Part shown: piece after piece, positions 37,012 through 45,083 of the stretch
Numbering within the stretch: position 1 is the first letter of the stretch
Layout of the letters: the number at the start of each line of letters is the position of its first letter
NCBI RefSeq assembly: GCF_004353505.1
Contig: NZ_SMNQ01000001.1
Span: 496,001-560,000 of the forward strand
Reading direction: 5' to 3'
Origin: Streptomyces sp. WAC05374
Lineage (GTDB): Bacteria; Actinomycetota; Actinomycetes; Streptomycetales; Streptomycetaceae
DNA: 64,000 bases
The notes under the pieces: generated by a model
Database searches by the model: none
The model's input: only the letters and a program-made list of their open reading frames with translations
What the model was told of the DNA's origin: nothing
Made by a program: the position numbers and the translations under genes

Positions 37012-37895
37012 GGCAGCGGGGTGCCGCCGGTGGCGTTGACGATCTCGCCGGTGATGTAACTCGCGCTCGGCGCGGCGAGGAAGACGTACGCGGGTGCCAT
37101 CTCGGCCGGCTGGGCCGGGCGGCCGAGCGGCGACTGCTTCCCGAACTCGGCCGTCTCGGGCATCGTCGCCGGGATGAGCGGCGTCCAGACCGGTCCTGGG
37201 GCGACGGCGTTGACCCGGATGCCGCGCGGGGCGAGCATCTGGGCCAGGCCCTGGGTGAAGGTGACGATGGCACCCTTCGTCATGGCGTAGTCGAGCAGCG
37301 GCGGGCTGGGCTTGTACGCCTGTACGGAGGTGGTGTTGATGACGCAGCCGCCCCGGGGGATGTGCGGCAGGGCCATCTTGGTCAGCCAGAACATCCCGTA
37401 CAGGTTGGTCTTCATCACCCGGTCGAACTGCTCGGTGGTGATCGCCTCGATGCCGTCCGGCTGGGCCATCTGGTAGGCGGCGTTGTTCACCAGGATGTCG
37501 ATGCGCCCGAACTCGTCGGCGGCCCGCCGGATCAGGGCGCGGCACTGCTCCTCGTCCCGGTTGTCGGCCACCATGGCGATGGCCTTGCGGCCGGACTCCT
37601 CGACGAGCCTCGCGGTCTCGCGTGCCTCGTCGGCCTCCTCGGGGAGGTGGGTGAAGAGGATGTCGGCGCCCTCACGCGCGTACGCGAGGCTCACCGCGCG
37701 CCCGATGCCGGAGTCGCCGCCGGTGATGACCGCGACGCGGTCCTCGAGCAGTCCGCTGCCCCGGTAGGACTCCTCGCCGTGGTCGGGCGGCGGGTCCATC
37801 GGGCCGGTCCACCCCGGGTGGGACTGCTCCTGGTCGGGGAAGTCCGGCCGGGGGTGCCGGGTCACGGGGTCCTGCGGCTCGCGGGGGTCGGTCAT
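37008..37895 (-). CDS. Short-chain dehydrogenase/reductase, general-stress type
   Basis: A 295-residue oxidoreductase. A Pro/Asp-rich leader (1-45, with the typical QEQSHPGWTGPMDP region) precedes the Rossmann domain. The cofactor motif is TGGDSGIGRA; NNAAYQ follows, and the catalytic residues are Ser in INTTSVQAY, Tyr in LLDYAMTKGA and its Lys. The extended N-terminus is typical of the YghA/YhdF-like stress SDRs, whose physiological substrates are unclear. ATG 37895 follows AGGAAGG. A SigB-like promoter lies 40 bases upstream. The FUSC gene is co-transcribed. Confidence 0.93.
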   Translation of the reverse strand: MTDPREPQDPVTRHPRPDFPDQEQSHPGWTGPMDPPPDHGEESYRGSGLLEDRVAVITGGDSGIGRAVSLAYAREGADILFTHLPEEADEARETARLVEESGRKAIAMVADNRDEEQCRALIRRAADEFGRIDILVNNAAYQMAQPDGIEAITTEQFDRVMKTNLYGMFWLTKMALPHIPRGGCVINTTSVQAYKPSPPLLDYAMTKGAIVTFTQGLAQMLAPRGIRVNAVAPGPVWTPLIPATMPETAEFGKQSPLGRPAQPAEMAPAYVFLAAPSASYITGEIVNATGGTPLP

Positions 37896-37934
37896 GGTCC
37901 GCCTTCCTGTGATCTGCACGGGTGGACTACTCGC

Positions 37935-37959
37935 GTTCCCAAGACTCACGGACCGAACC
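37935..37959 (-). promoter_or_regulatory. SigB-like promoter of the SDR operon
   Basis: On the minus strand GGTT (37959-37956), 15 bases, then GGGAAC (37940-37935) matches GNNT-N14-16-GGGTAC except for one base of the -10. It is 40 bases from the SDR start. Confidence 0.4.
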
Positions 37960-37971
37960 ATTCGCCGCGAA

Positions 37972-38382
37972 TCAGACCGTGATCCGGTGTGAGGCGGCGG
38001 CGATGGGGACGTCGTTGATGCTCGCGTAGCGCTTGCGCATCAGCCCGCGCTCGTCGAACTCCCAGTTCTCGTTGCCGTACGCGCGGAACCACCGCCCGTC
38101 CGCGTCGTGGTACTCGTACGCGAAGCGCACGGCGATGCGGTCGCCGGTGAAGGCCCACAGTTCCTTGCGGAGCCGGTAGTCGAGTTCGCGCCGCCACTTG
38201 TCGGTGAGGAAGGCGACGATCTCGTCCCGGCCGCGCAGGAACACGTCGCGGTTGCGCCACTCCGAGTCCTCGGTGTAGGCGAGGGCGACCCGCTCGGGGT
38301 CGCGGGTGTTCCAGGCGTCCTCGGCGAGCCGCACCTTCAGGCGGGCGGTCTCCTCGGTGAACGGAGGCAGGGGCGGGCGCAC
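37972..38382 (-). CDS. NTF2-like (DUF1348) small protein
   Basis: A 136-residue cytoplasmic protein of the nuclear-transport-factor-2 fold, DUF1348 group. Characteristic stretches are [59 protein letters not shown] and [18 protein letters not shown]. Members bind or act on small molecules, but no function is established. GTG 38382 follows GAGAGGAGACC. It diverges from a TetR gene; two matching palindromic operators lie in the 87-base gap, so it is almost certainly the target of that regulator. Confidence 0.92.
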   Translation of the reverse strand: MRPPLPPFTEETARLKVRLAEDAWNTRDPERVALAYTEDSEWRNRDVFLRGRDEIVAFLTDKWRRELDYRLRKELWAFTGDRIAVRFAYEYHDADGRWFRAYGNENWEFDERGLMRKRYASINDVPIAAASHRITV

Positions 38383-38397
38383 GGCGGTCTCCTCTCG

Positions 38398-38451
38398 GGT
38401 GAGAACGGTCGTTCTCACCTGGTGCGGTACGGTACGAGAACGATGGTTCTC
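38398..38451. promoter_or_regulatory. Pair of TetR operators
   Basis: Two palindromes with GAGAAC/GTTCTC half-sites and a four-base centre: GAGAACGGTCGTTCTC at 38401-38416 (pairing extends to 38398-38419) and GAGAACGATGGTTCTC at 38436-38451. They are 35 bases apart in the gap between the NTF2-like and TetR genes. Confidence 0.8.
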
Positions 38452-38469
38452 ACGCAAGGGGATACCGAC

Positions 38470-39045
38470 ATGGAGACCGACGCGGCCAGGAGCCTGGTGC
38501 TCGACGCGGCCGAGGAGCTGTTCTACGGCCGGGGCATCCAGGCGGTGGGCATGGACGCCGTGCGATCGGCGTCCGGGGTCACGCTGCGGCGCCTGTACCA
38601 GCTCTTCCCCTCCAAGGGCGCGCTGGTCGAGGCGTACCTGCTGCGCCGCGACGCCCGCTGGCGCGGCAGCCTGGCCGCGTACGTGGACACGGTGCACGCC
38701 CCGCCGCGGGAGCGGGTGCTCGCGGTGTTCGACTGGCTGCGCGCGTGGTTCGAGGAACCCGGCTTCCGCGGCTGCGCGTTCATCAACTCCTTCGGCGAAC
38801 TCGGTGCCACGTCGCCGGAGGTGGCCCTGGCCGCGCGGCGGCACAAGGAGGAGTTCCGGCGGTACGTCACCGGCCTGGTGACCGAGGCGGACGCGTCGGC
38901 CTCGACGGGCGCGCACGTGGCCCTGCTCGCGGAGGGCGCCATGGTCACGGCCGCCCTCACCGGTTCCTCCGCGCCCGCGAGGGAGGCACGGGAGGCGGCC
39001 GCGCTGCTGCTCCCGCAAGTCCCGGCGCAGGGCTCCCGGTTGTGA
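38470..39045 (+). CDS. TetR-family transcriptional repressor
   Basis: A 191-residue repressor. The N-terminal helix-turn-helix (about 8-55) shows [20 protein letters not shown] and [23 protein letters not shown]. The C-terminal helical domain (about 75-185) contains [18 protein letters not shown] and ends LLLPQVPAQ, resembling regulators of small oxidoreductase genes. ATG 38470 is chosen over the in-frame ATG 38443, which lies inside an operator and lacks a ribosome binding site; CAAGGGGAT precedes 38470. It probably represses itself and the divergent NTF2-like gene. Confidence 0.93.
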   Translation: METDAARSLVLDAAEELFYGRGIQAVGMDAVRSASGVTLRRLYQLFPSKGALVEAYLLRRDARWRGSLAAYVDTVHAPPRERVLAVFDWLRAWFEEPGFRGCAFINSFGELGATSPEVALAARRHKEEFRRYVTGLVTEADASASTGAHVALLAEGAMVTAALTGSSAPAREAREAAALLLPQVPAQGSRL

Positions 39046-39502
39046 ACGGACGCGTGCGCGGTGGCCGCTGGGGCGGACGGCGGCCCGGTGGCCTGTCGCC
39101 GCGCGTCCGGCGGAGGGCGGTGGGGCGGCGTGTTACCGCGCGTCCGGCGGGGGTGCGGCCAGGCTCGGGGGGCGGCGCCGGGCACGAGGGCCGCGCGAGC
39201 CGGCGACACCCCGCCCGGCGGGGGCCGGTGCGGCGAGGCTCAGGGAGCGGCGCCGGGCACGAGGGCCGCGCGAGCCGGTGACACCCCGCCCGGCCCGTGG
39301 CCCGCACCGCCCGCCTCGCGGTGCCGCACCGCCCGGGCGCCCCGGCGCCCGGCTCGGGCCGCCGACCCGGCCCGGCGTGGCCCCGGCCCCGGCCCGGAGC
39401 GGGCCACCGGGCCGCCGAACCGGTGAATCGGCGCCCGACCGCGCATGCGACACCACCCTTCTCGCAAGGACACCTTGGTGGTCCGCCCTGCGAAAGGAAA
39501 GG
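39046..39502. other. 457-base gap rich in direct repeats
   Basis: No gene is supported. The interval contains two copies of a block TACCGCGCGTCCGGCGG-like near 39097 and 39134 and a 75-base tandem duplication at 39152-39301. Near its end, AAAGGAAAGG serves as ribosome binding site for the metalloprotease gene. Confidence 0.6.
39152..39301. repeat. 75-base tandem direct repeat
   Basis: Copies 39152-39226 and 39227-39301 share an almost identical core of 48 bases (39172-39219 and 39247-39294, one difference). Each copy contains GGCACGAGGGCCGCGCGAGC and CACCCCGCCCGGC. The length is a multiple of three, but no start signal precedes the reading frames through it. Confidence 0.85.
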
Positions 39503-40444
39503 ATGGAGATGCGCCTCGCCCATTCCTCACTGGGGGCCGCCGCGCTGGCCCTGGTGCTGAGCACGTCCGCCTGCTCGCCCGCCCAGGAGCGGCCGTCCGC
39601 CGCCTCCGCGCCACCCGTGGCCGCGCTCGCGCCCGAGGCGGAGGGGGCGGGCGGGACCTGCCGCGCCCCGATGAAGAAGAAACGTCACTGCATGCGTGTG
39701 CCCCGCCCCCCGTACGCACAACGGATCGTCACCATCGACATCCTGGCGGGCTTCACCGCCCGGGCGGCCCGCGAGGCGGGCGGCGAGCCCACCGTGCGGG
39801 CCCGTATCCGGCAGGCCGTCACCTCCACCTCCCAGGCGTTCGCCGCCGGCGCCGTCCGCGCCCGCCTCCGCCTCACCGGCATCGTCCGGGCCCCGGTGCC
39901 CGCCCGGCTGGACCGCTCGGGAGCCGCCCTGCTGAAGGCGGTGGCCCGGCGCGGCGACGGGGTCGCCGACCACCTCCCCCGCCTCCGCGACCGTGTGGGA
40001 GCCGACCTGGTCACGCTGGTGACGGGCAGCAAGGGCGCCGCCGGGCTCGCCAACCGGCCACGGCGCGTGACCTCCCGGACCAGCGGCCACGGCTACAGCG
40101 TCGTGGCGCAGAAGGCCCTGGCGCACCACTCCCTCGCCCACGAGATCGGCCACAACCTCGGCGCCATGCACGACTACGTGACCGCGCCCCACGGCTCCAA
40201 CAGCGCGCGCGGCTACTTCCCGCCCTCGGGCAGGTGGTCGACGCTGGAGGCGTACGAGTCGAGTTGCCGCAGTGCGACCGGCGGCCCCTGCCGGCGCATC
40301 AACCGCTACTCCAACCCCCGCCAGACCTACCGGGGCGAACGGCTCGGCACCCCGGTGGGCCACCCGAGGCCCGCCGACAGCGTGCGCGCCTTCAACGCCG
40401 TGGTCCGCATCGTCGCCGACTACCGCCGCCGAACGGGCCGATGA
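39503..40444 (+). CDS. Exported metzincin zinc protease, probable lipoprotein
   Basis: A 313-residue reprolysin-like metalloprotease. Residues 1-24 form a signal peptide ending LSTSAC, a possible but imperfect lipobox. The catalytic zinc motif HEIGHNLGAMHD (near 211) is the extended metzincin HExxHxxGxxH/D site. The pattern SARGYFPPSGRWSTLEAY and paired Cys downstream fit secreted Streptomyces peptidyl-Asp-type metalloproteases. The zinc-site Met-turn is not obvious. ATG 39503 and ATG 39509 both lie next to AAAGGAAAGG. The FHA exporter gene begins 77 bases downstream with its own promoter. Confidence 0.9.
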   Translation: MEMRLAHSSLGAAALALVLSTSACSPAQERPSAASAPPVAALAPEAEGAGGTCRAPMKKKRHCMRVPRPPYAQRIVTIDILAGFTARAAREAGGEPTVRARIRQAVTSTSQAFAAGAVRARLRLTGIVRAPVPARLDRSGAALLKAVARRGDGVADHLPRLRDRVGADLVTLVTGSKGAAGLANRPRRVTSRTSGHGYSVVAQKALAHHSLAHEIGHNLGAMHDYVTAPHGSNSARGYFPPSGRWSTLEAYESSCRSATGGPCRRINRYSNPRQTYRGERLGTPVGHPRPADSVRAFNAVVRIVADYRRRTGR

Positions 40445-40509
40445 GCGGCGACGAGGGCAGTACAGGCCCGGAATTTCGGACTTCCCAGGCGTATATCGGA
40501 CGGGAAAGA

Positions 40510-40515
40510 TAAAAT
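40510..40515 (+). promoter_or_regulatory. Putative -10 element of a leaderless transcript
   Basis: TAAAAT lies six bases before the ATG at 40522 and no ribosome binding site is present, the pattern of actinobacterial leaderless promoters. The -35 region is not recognisable. Confidence 0.45.
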
Positions 40516-40521
40516 TGCCCT

Positions 40522-43089
40522 ATGGGAGAGCGGCCAAAAGTGCCCACCGCGCCCGAGCTGGTCCTCGACATCGACGGGGACTCCACCGTGATGAGTCCGA
40601 GTCGGGAGTACCGCATCGGGCGTGACCCCGCGAGCGACATCGTGCTCGCCGACGCCAGGATCTCCTGGCATCACGCGGTGCTGCGCCCGGAGGGCGGACG
40701 GTGGACCGTACGGGACGAGGGCAGTACCAACGGCACCTTCGCCGAAGGCAGACGCGTCCAGGTCTGGGACGTGGGGCCCGGCAGTGCCATCCACTTCGGG
40801 CATCCGGCGGACGGGCCGTGCGCCCTGCTGACGGCACCCGAGCGCCCCGCGGAGGCGGAGCGGGAGCGGGAGCCGGAACGACCGTCGGCGCCCGACGCAC
40901 CGGGCTCCTGGTCGCAGGCGCCGCCCCCGGCGTCGAGCGCTCCGCCGTCCTGGTCGCAGGCGCCGCCCCCGGAACCCGCCCCTCCGGCGTCCTGGTCCCA
41001 GGCGCCGCCCCCGCAGCCGAGCCCTGAACCGTCCTGGTCGCAGGCAGCGCCCGCGGCCCACGCCCAGGCCCCCGCGGCGCGGCCGTCCTCCGTGTCGATG
41101 CCCGCCGCGACCGGAACGTTTCGGCAGCCCACCTCCGTACGGCCGCTGCCGGCCCGGACCGTGCGCATCGGGCGCGGCCCCGACAACGACCTGGTCGTCA
41201 ACGACCTCACGGTCTCGCGCCGGCACGCCGAGCTGCTGGCCCAGCCGGACGGCACGTACTGGATCCACGACCTCGACAGCCACAACGGCACGTTCCTCAA
41301 CGGCCAGCCGGTCACCCGTGCCCGGGTGACGCCGGAGGACATCGTCGGCATCGGCCACTCGGCGTTCTGCCTGGTGGGCACCCAGCTCGTGGAGTTCACC
41401 GACACCGGCGAGGTGTCGCTGGACGTCCAGGACCTGGCGGTCACGGTGGACCGGGGCCGCAAGACCCTCATCGACGCGGTGTCCTTCCCCGTCGGCGAGA
41501 AGTGCCTGCTCGGCGTCGTCGGGCCCAGCGGCTCGGGCAAGTCCACGCTGCTCAACGCCCTGACCGGGCTGCGCCCCGCCGACCGGGGCACGGTCCTGTA
41601 CGACGGCCGTGACCTGTACCGGGACTACGCCGAGCTGCGGCGCCGCATCGGCCTCGTACCGCAGGACGACATCCTGCACCTCCAGCTCACCGTGCGGCGG
41701 GCCCTGGCGTACGCCGCCGAGCTGCGCTTCCCCGAGGACACCGCCCGCGCCGAGCGGCAGGCCCGGGTGGACGAGGTCATCGAGGAGCTGGGCCTCCAGC
41801 AGCGCGCCGGCCAGCCGATCCACAGTCTGTCCGGCGGGCAGCGCAAGCGCGTGAGCGTGGCACTGGAGCTGCTGACGAAGCCGTCGCTGCTCTTCCTGGA
41901 CGAGCCCACCTCCGGCCTGGACCCCGGCATGGACCGGTCGGTGATGCACATGCTGCGGGGCCTCGCCGACGACGGCCGGACGGTCATCGTCGTCACCCAC
42001 AGCGTCCTCAGCCTGGACGTCTGCGACCGGCTGCTGGTGCTGGCACCGGGCGGGCGGATCGCCTACTACGGGCCGCCCGAGGACGCCCTGGGCTTCTTCG
42101 GCTTCGCCCAGTGGCCCGAGGCGTTCGAAGCGTTCGAGAACGACCGGGAGCGCGACTGGGCGGGCCAGTACCGCGCCTCGCGGCTCCACCAGCAGTACAT
42201 CGCGGGCGCCATGCAGCGGCCGCCGCTGCCCGACGGCCAGGTGGTCGCGGCGGCGCCGGCCCCGCCGCCGAAGGCGCAGAGCTGGGGCGCGCAGCTCCGT
42301 ACGCTCGTACGGCGGTACACGGCCGCGCTGAGTGCCGACCGGACGTTCATCGCCATCATGATCGCGCTGCCGTTCGTGATGGGCGCGATGGCCCGGGCCC
42401 TGTCCGAGGGCAGGTTCGGCCGCGAGTCCACGATGAACGTGCTGCTCATCCTCTGCGTCGGCGGCGTGCTGACGGGCGCGGCCAACGCGGTCCGCGAGCT
42501 GGTGAAGGAACGGACGATCTACCGCCGCGAGAGAGCCGTCGGCCTGTCCAGATCGGCGTACCTGATGTCCAAGGTCGTGGTGCTCGGGGTGATCACGGTC
42601 GTGCAGGCCGTCGTCCTGACGCTGGTGGCGCTGATCGGCATCCCGCTGAACGCCCCGGGCGGCAAGGGCGTGCTGATGCCGCCGCTCATCGAGATCACGC
42701 TCGCGGTCGCCCTGCTGTCGTTCACGGCGATGATGCTCGGCCTGTTCGTGTCCGCACTGGTGCGCAAGGAGGAGGTCACCATGCCCCTCCTCGTGCTCCT
42801 CGCGATCGTCCAGGTGGTGTTCTGCGGTGGCCTGCTCAAAATCCACGGGGCGCTCGTCCTGGAGCAGCTCGCCTGGCTCATCCCGTCCCGGTGGGCGTTC
42901 GGGGCGATGGGTTCGACGGTCGACATCCGGCGGCTCTCGCCGACCGACAAGACGGCGGACCCGCTGTTCGAGCACACGGCCACGACGTGGCTGCTGGACA
43001 TGGGGATGCTGGTGGTGCTGTCCGTCGTCCTCGGCTTCCTGGTCGCGAGACTGCTGCGCCGGCACGAGCCGGTGATCATGCGAAAGTAG
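40522..43089 (+). CDS. FHA-FHA-ABC-2 type exporter (Rv1747-like)
   Basis: An 855-residue membrane protein joining regulatory and transport modules. FHA domain 1 (about 12-100) has YRIGRDPASDIVL and GSTNGTF. A low-complexity linker carries four WSQAPPP repeats. FHA domain 2 (about 212-290) has IGRGPDNDLVV, SRRHAELL and SHNGTFLNG. The ABC domain (about 300-540) has GPSGSGKST, LSGGQRKRVS and LLFLDEPTSGLD. The C-terminal half holds six membrane segments of the ABC-2 family (about 600-845). FHA domains bind phosphothreonine, so transport is expected to be gated by Ser/Thr kinases; Mycobacterium tuberculosis Rv1747 is the model and exports lipid-linked cell-wall components. The neighbours are a TRVV-repeat protein and a kinase. 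The ATG lacks a ribosome binding site. Confidence 0.95.
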   Translation: MGERPKVPTAPELVLDIDGDSTVMSPSREYRIGRDPASDIVLADARISWHHAVLRPEGGRWTVRDEGSTNGTFAEGRRVQVWDVGPGSAIHFGHPADGPCALLTAPERPAEAEREREPERPSAPDAPGSWSQAPPPASSAPPSWSQAPPPEPAPPASWSQAPPPQPSPEPSWSQAAPAAHAQAPAARPSSVSMPAATGTFRQPTSVRPLPARTVRIGRGPDNDLVVNDLTVSRRHAELLAQPDGTYWIHDLDSHNGTFLNGQPVTRARVTPEDIVGIGHSAFCLVGTQLVEFTDTGEVSLDVQDLAVTVDRGRKTLIDAVSFPVGEKCLLGVVGPSGSGKSTLLNALTGLRPADRGTVLYDGRDLYRDYAELRRRIGLVPQDDILHLQLTVRRALAYAAELRFPEDTARAERQARVDEVIEELGLQQRAGQPIHSLSGGQRKRVSVALELLTKPSLLFLDEPTSGLDPGMDRSVMHMLRGLADDGRTVIVVTHSVLSLDVCDRLLVLAPGGRIAYYGPPEDALGFFGFAQWPEAFEAFENDRERDWAGQYRASRLHQQYIAGAMQRPPLPDGQVVAAAPAPPPKAQSWGAQLRTLVRRYTAALSADRTFIAIMIALPFVMGAMARALSEGRFGRESTMNVLLILCVGGVLTGAANAVRELVKERTIYRRERAVGLSRSAYLMSKVVVLGVITVVQAVVLTLVALIGIPLNAPGGKGVLMPPLIEITLAVALLSFTAMMLGLFVSALVRKEEVTMPLLVLLAIVQVVFCGGLLKIHGALVLEQLAWLIPSRWAFGAMGSTVDIRRLSPTDKTADPLFEHTATTWLLDMGMLVVLSVVLGFLVARLLRRHEPVIMRK
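40906..41073. repeat. 42-base coding repeat (WSQAPPP) between FHA domains
   Basis: Four copies beginning TCCTGGTC at 40906, 40948, 40990 and 41032 encode 14-residue units SWSQAPPP plus a Pro/Glu/Ala spacer. This gives a flexible arm of variable length between the two FHA domains. Confidence 0.88.
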
Positions 43090-43098
43090 GCACCGCCG

Positions 43099-44109
43099 AT
43101 GGTCTTCCCCGGCTCCCCCGGGTCCTCCCGCTCCCCCGGCTCCGGTGCGTCCGGCTCGCCGGCGGGCGGCTTCCGGCCCAGCCATGTGGTGCCCGCCGAG
43201 GGGCTGCCCGCCTGGGAGGAGCCGGACCCGTCGCGCCCGACCGTGCCGCTGGACCCGTTCCTGCCGGTGCAGCTCCTGGACCGGGTCGGCGACTGGGGCC
43301 AGGTCCTGTGCTCCAACGGCTGGTCCGCCTGGGTGGACGGACGGCTGCTGGTCTCCGTCCCGCCGGACCCCCCGGCGGCGGACCGGCCGATGGGCACGGC
43401 CTCCGACCCCCGCCCGCTGCTCACCCGCGCGGAGGAGGCGGTGGGCCGCTACCGGGCGGCCGCGGAGGAACTGGTGGCCGGGCGCGTGGACGGCGAGACG
43501 TTCCGGCGGCGGACGCAGGGACTGCGGATCGGCCTGGTCGTGGACGGCGAGGCGCTGTGGATGTACGACGCGCGGCGCGAGCGGTGGCTGTACTGCGACG
43601 GTACGCGGCTGAGCACGTACGCCGCCTCCGCCGGCCCGTCGGCCGTCCCGTCCGCCCCGGAACCCGTCCCCCCGGCCGCCGGAGCCGGGACGGGCCGTTC
43701 CGGTGGTACGGGGGCGGACGAGGGCCCACCCGCGGCGGCCGCGCCCGCCGGGTACGAACCGACCCGGGTGGTCGACCACGCCCCGGTACCGGACGCGGCA
43801 CCCGAACCGACCCGGGTGGTGGAACCCGAACAGCCCGCCGCGGCACCCGAACCCACCCGGGTGGTGGACCCCCAACCGCCCGAACCGACCCGGGTCGTCG
43901 AACCCCAACCGCCCGACCCGGCGGCCGAACCCACCAGGATCGTCGAACCCCAGCAATCCGAACCGACCCGGGTCGTGGAGCCCGACGAGCACTCCCCCGT
44001 GCCCGACGCGGCGGCCGAGCCGACGCGGGTGGTCGAGCCGGAGGACCGCGACGGCGGCGAGGGCGGATGGCGCGGCCGGGGCGGGGCCGGCCGGACGGGT
44101 GAGCCCTGA
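43099..44109 (+). CDS. SH3-like protein with seven EPTRVV repeats, probable FHA ligand
   Basis: A 336-residue soluble protein. After a Ser/Gly/Pro-rich start, residues about 50-82 resemble a bacterial SH3 fold (FLPVQLLDRVGDWGQVLCSN and GWSAWVDGRLLV). Residues about 105-175 are helical with a WMYDARRERWLYCDG segment. The C-terminal third (about 220-314) contains seven EPTRVV or EPTRIV motifs separated by Pro/Gln/Asp spacers. Thr with a hydrophobic residue at +3 is the classic phosphothreonine-x-x-Val/Ile ligand of FHA domains. The gene lies nine bases after the FHA exporter and overlaps the kinase start by one base, so all three are co-expressed. I infer it is a phosphorylated adaptor; no named family is recognised. 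Confidence 0.85.
   Translation: MVFPGSPGSSRSPGSGASGSPAGGFRPSHVVPAEGLPAWEEPDPSRPTVPLDPFLPVQLLDRVGDWGQVLCSNGWSAWVDGRLLVSVPPDPPAADRPMGTASDPRPLLTRAEEAVGRYRAAAEELVAGRVDGETFRRRTQGLRIGLVVDGEALWMYDARRERWLYCDGTRLSTYAASAGPSAVPSAPEPVPPAAGAGTGRSGGTGADEGPPAAAAPAGYEPTRVVDHAPVPDAAPEPTRVVEPEQPAAAPEPTRVVDPQPPEPTRVVEPQPPDPAAEPTRIVEPQQSEPTRVVEPDEHSPVPDAAAEPTRVVEPEDRDGGEGGWRGRGGAGRTGEP
43756..44040. repeat. Irregular coding repeat of EPTRVV motifs
   Basis: Seven copies of a CCGACCCGGGTGGT-like core encode EPTRVV (six) and EPTRIV (one) at variable spacing of about 7 to 17 residues. Protein sequence is kept while third bases drift, suggesting selection on the motif. Confidence 0.85.
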
Positions 44110-45062
44110 TGACGGACCGCGTCACGCGCGACGACCTGCCCGCCGGGCGGCCGTCCGGGCTGGTCGGCCGCCGGATCGCGGACTACCGGGTGGAGGACGA
44201 GATCGGGCGCGGCGGCATGGCGGTGGTGTACCGGGCACGGGACCTGCGGCTGGACCGGACCGTGGCGCTGAAGCTGCTCGCCCCGGAGCTGGCCCGCAAC
44301 GACACCTTTCGCAAGCGCTTCGCGCACGAGTCACGGGTGGCGGCGGCCATCGACCACCCGCACATCGTGCCGGTGTTCGAGGCGGGCGAGACCGAGGGCG
44401 TGCTGTACATCGCCATGCGGTACGTCGCCGGGCAGGACCTGCGGGCGCTGCTGGACCGGGAGGGTCCCCTGCCGCCCGACAAGGCGGGGCGGATCGCCGC
44501 GCAGGTGGCGTCGGCGCTGGACGCGGCGCACGCGCACGAGCTGGTGCACCGGGACGTGAAGCCCGGCAACATCCTGGTGGCGCCGGGCACGGACCGCGAG
44601 CATCCGGAGCACGTCTACCTCACGGACTTCGGTCTGACGAAGAAGTCCTTGTCGCTGACCGGGTTCACCAGCGTGGGGCAGTTCGTGGGGACGCTCGACT
44701 ACGTGGCGCCGGAGCAGATCTCGGGGCGCCCGGTGGACGGCCGGTGCGACGTGTACAGCCTGGGGTGCGTGGTGTTCGAGACGCTGGCGGGCGTGCCGCC
44801 GTTCCGGCGGGACGACGACATGGCGCTGCTCTGGGCGCACCAGTACGATCCTCCGCCGCCGCTGACCGGGGAGCGGCCGGCCCTGCCCGACACGGTCGAC
44901 GCCATCATGGCGCGGGCGCTGGCGAAGACTCCGGAGGAGCGGTACGACACGTGTCTGCAGTTCGTCGCCGAGCTGCGGGCGGCGCTGGTGCGGGAGGACG
45001 ACACCCAAAGGCCCCCGCCCGCCCCGCCGGCCTGGGCACTGCCGGTGTTCCGGGAACTGTGA
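44109..45062 (+). CDS. Soluble PASTA-less Ser/Thr protein kinase
   Basis: A 317-residue Hanks-type kinase. The kinase domain (about 26-290) shows the glycine loop IGRGGMAVVY, Lys55 (VALKLL), the C-helix Glu, catalytic loop HRDVKPGN (Asp149), DFG (Asp173) and GTLDYVAPEQ. The activation loop TKKSLSLTGFTS carries several possible autophosphorylation sites. No transmembrane segment or PASTA domain follows; the short Pro-rich tail ends the protein. ATG 44109 overlaps the preceding stop (TGATG). The likely substrates are the TRVV repeats of the preceding protein and the FHA exporter; this is inference from operon structure. Confidence 0.94.
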   Translation: MTDRVTRDDLPAGRPSGLVGRRIADYRVEDEIGRGGMAVVYRARDLRLDRTVALKLLAPELARNDTFRKRFAHESRVAAAIDHPHIVPVFEAGETEGVLYIAMRYVAGQDLRALLDREGPLPPDKAGRIAAQVASALDAAHAHELVHRDVKPGNILVAPGTDREHPEHVYLTDFGLTKKSLSLTGFTSVGQFVGTLDYVAPEQISGRPVDGRCDVYSLGCVVFETLAGVPPFRRDDDMALLWAHQYDPPPPLTGERPALPDTVDAIMARALAKTPEERYDTCLQFVAELRAALVREDDTQRPPPAPPAWALPVFREL

Positions 45063-45083
45063 GGCTGACGTCGAGGGTGAGGG

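Noticed and set aside
38443..38445. ATG 38443 as start of the TetR gene
   Set aside because: It lies inside an operator palindrome with no ribosome binding site; ATG 38470 has AAGGGGAT at proper spacing.
40420..43992. 1190-codon minus-strand frame
   Set aside because: Antisense to the FHA exporter and repeat protein; its repeats are just the reverse reading of the WSQAPPP and EPTRVV repeats.
44310..44322. Second LacI-type operator (GCAAGCGCTT) inside the kinase gene
   Set aside because: It is within coding sequence (KR-F codons), is not a full palindrome, and is expected by codon usage.
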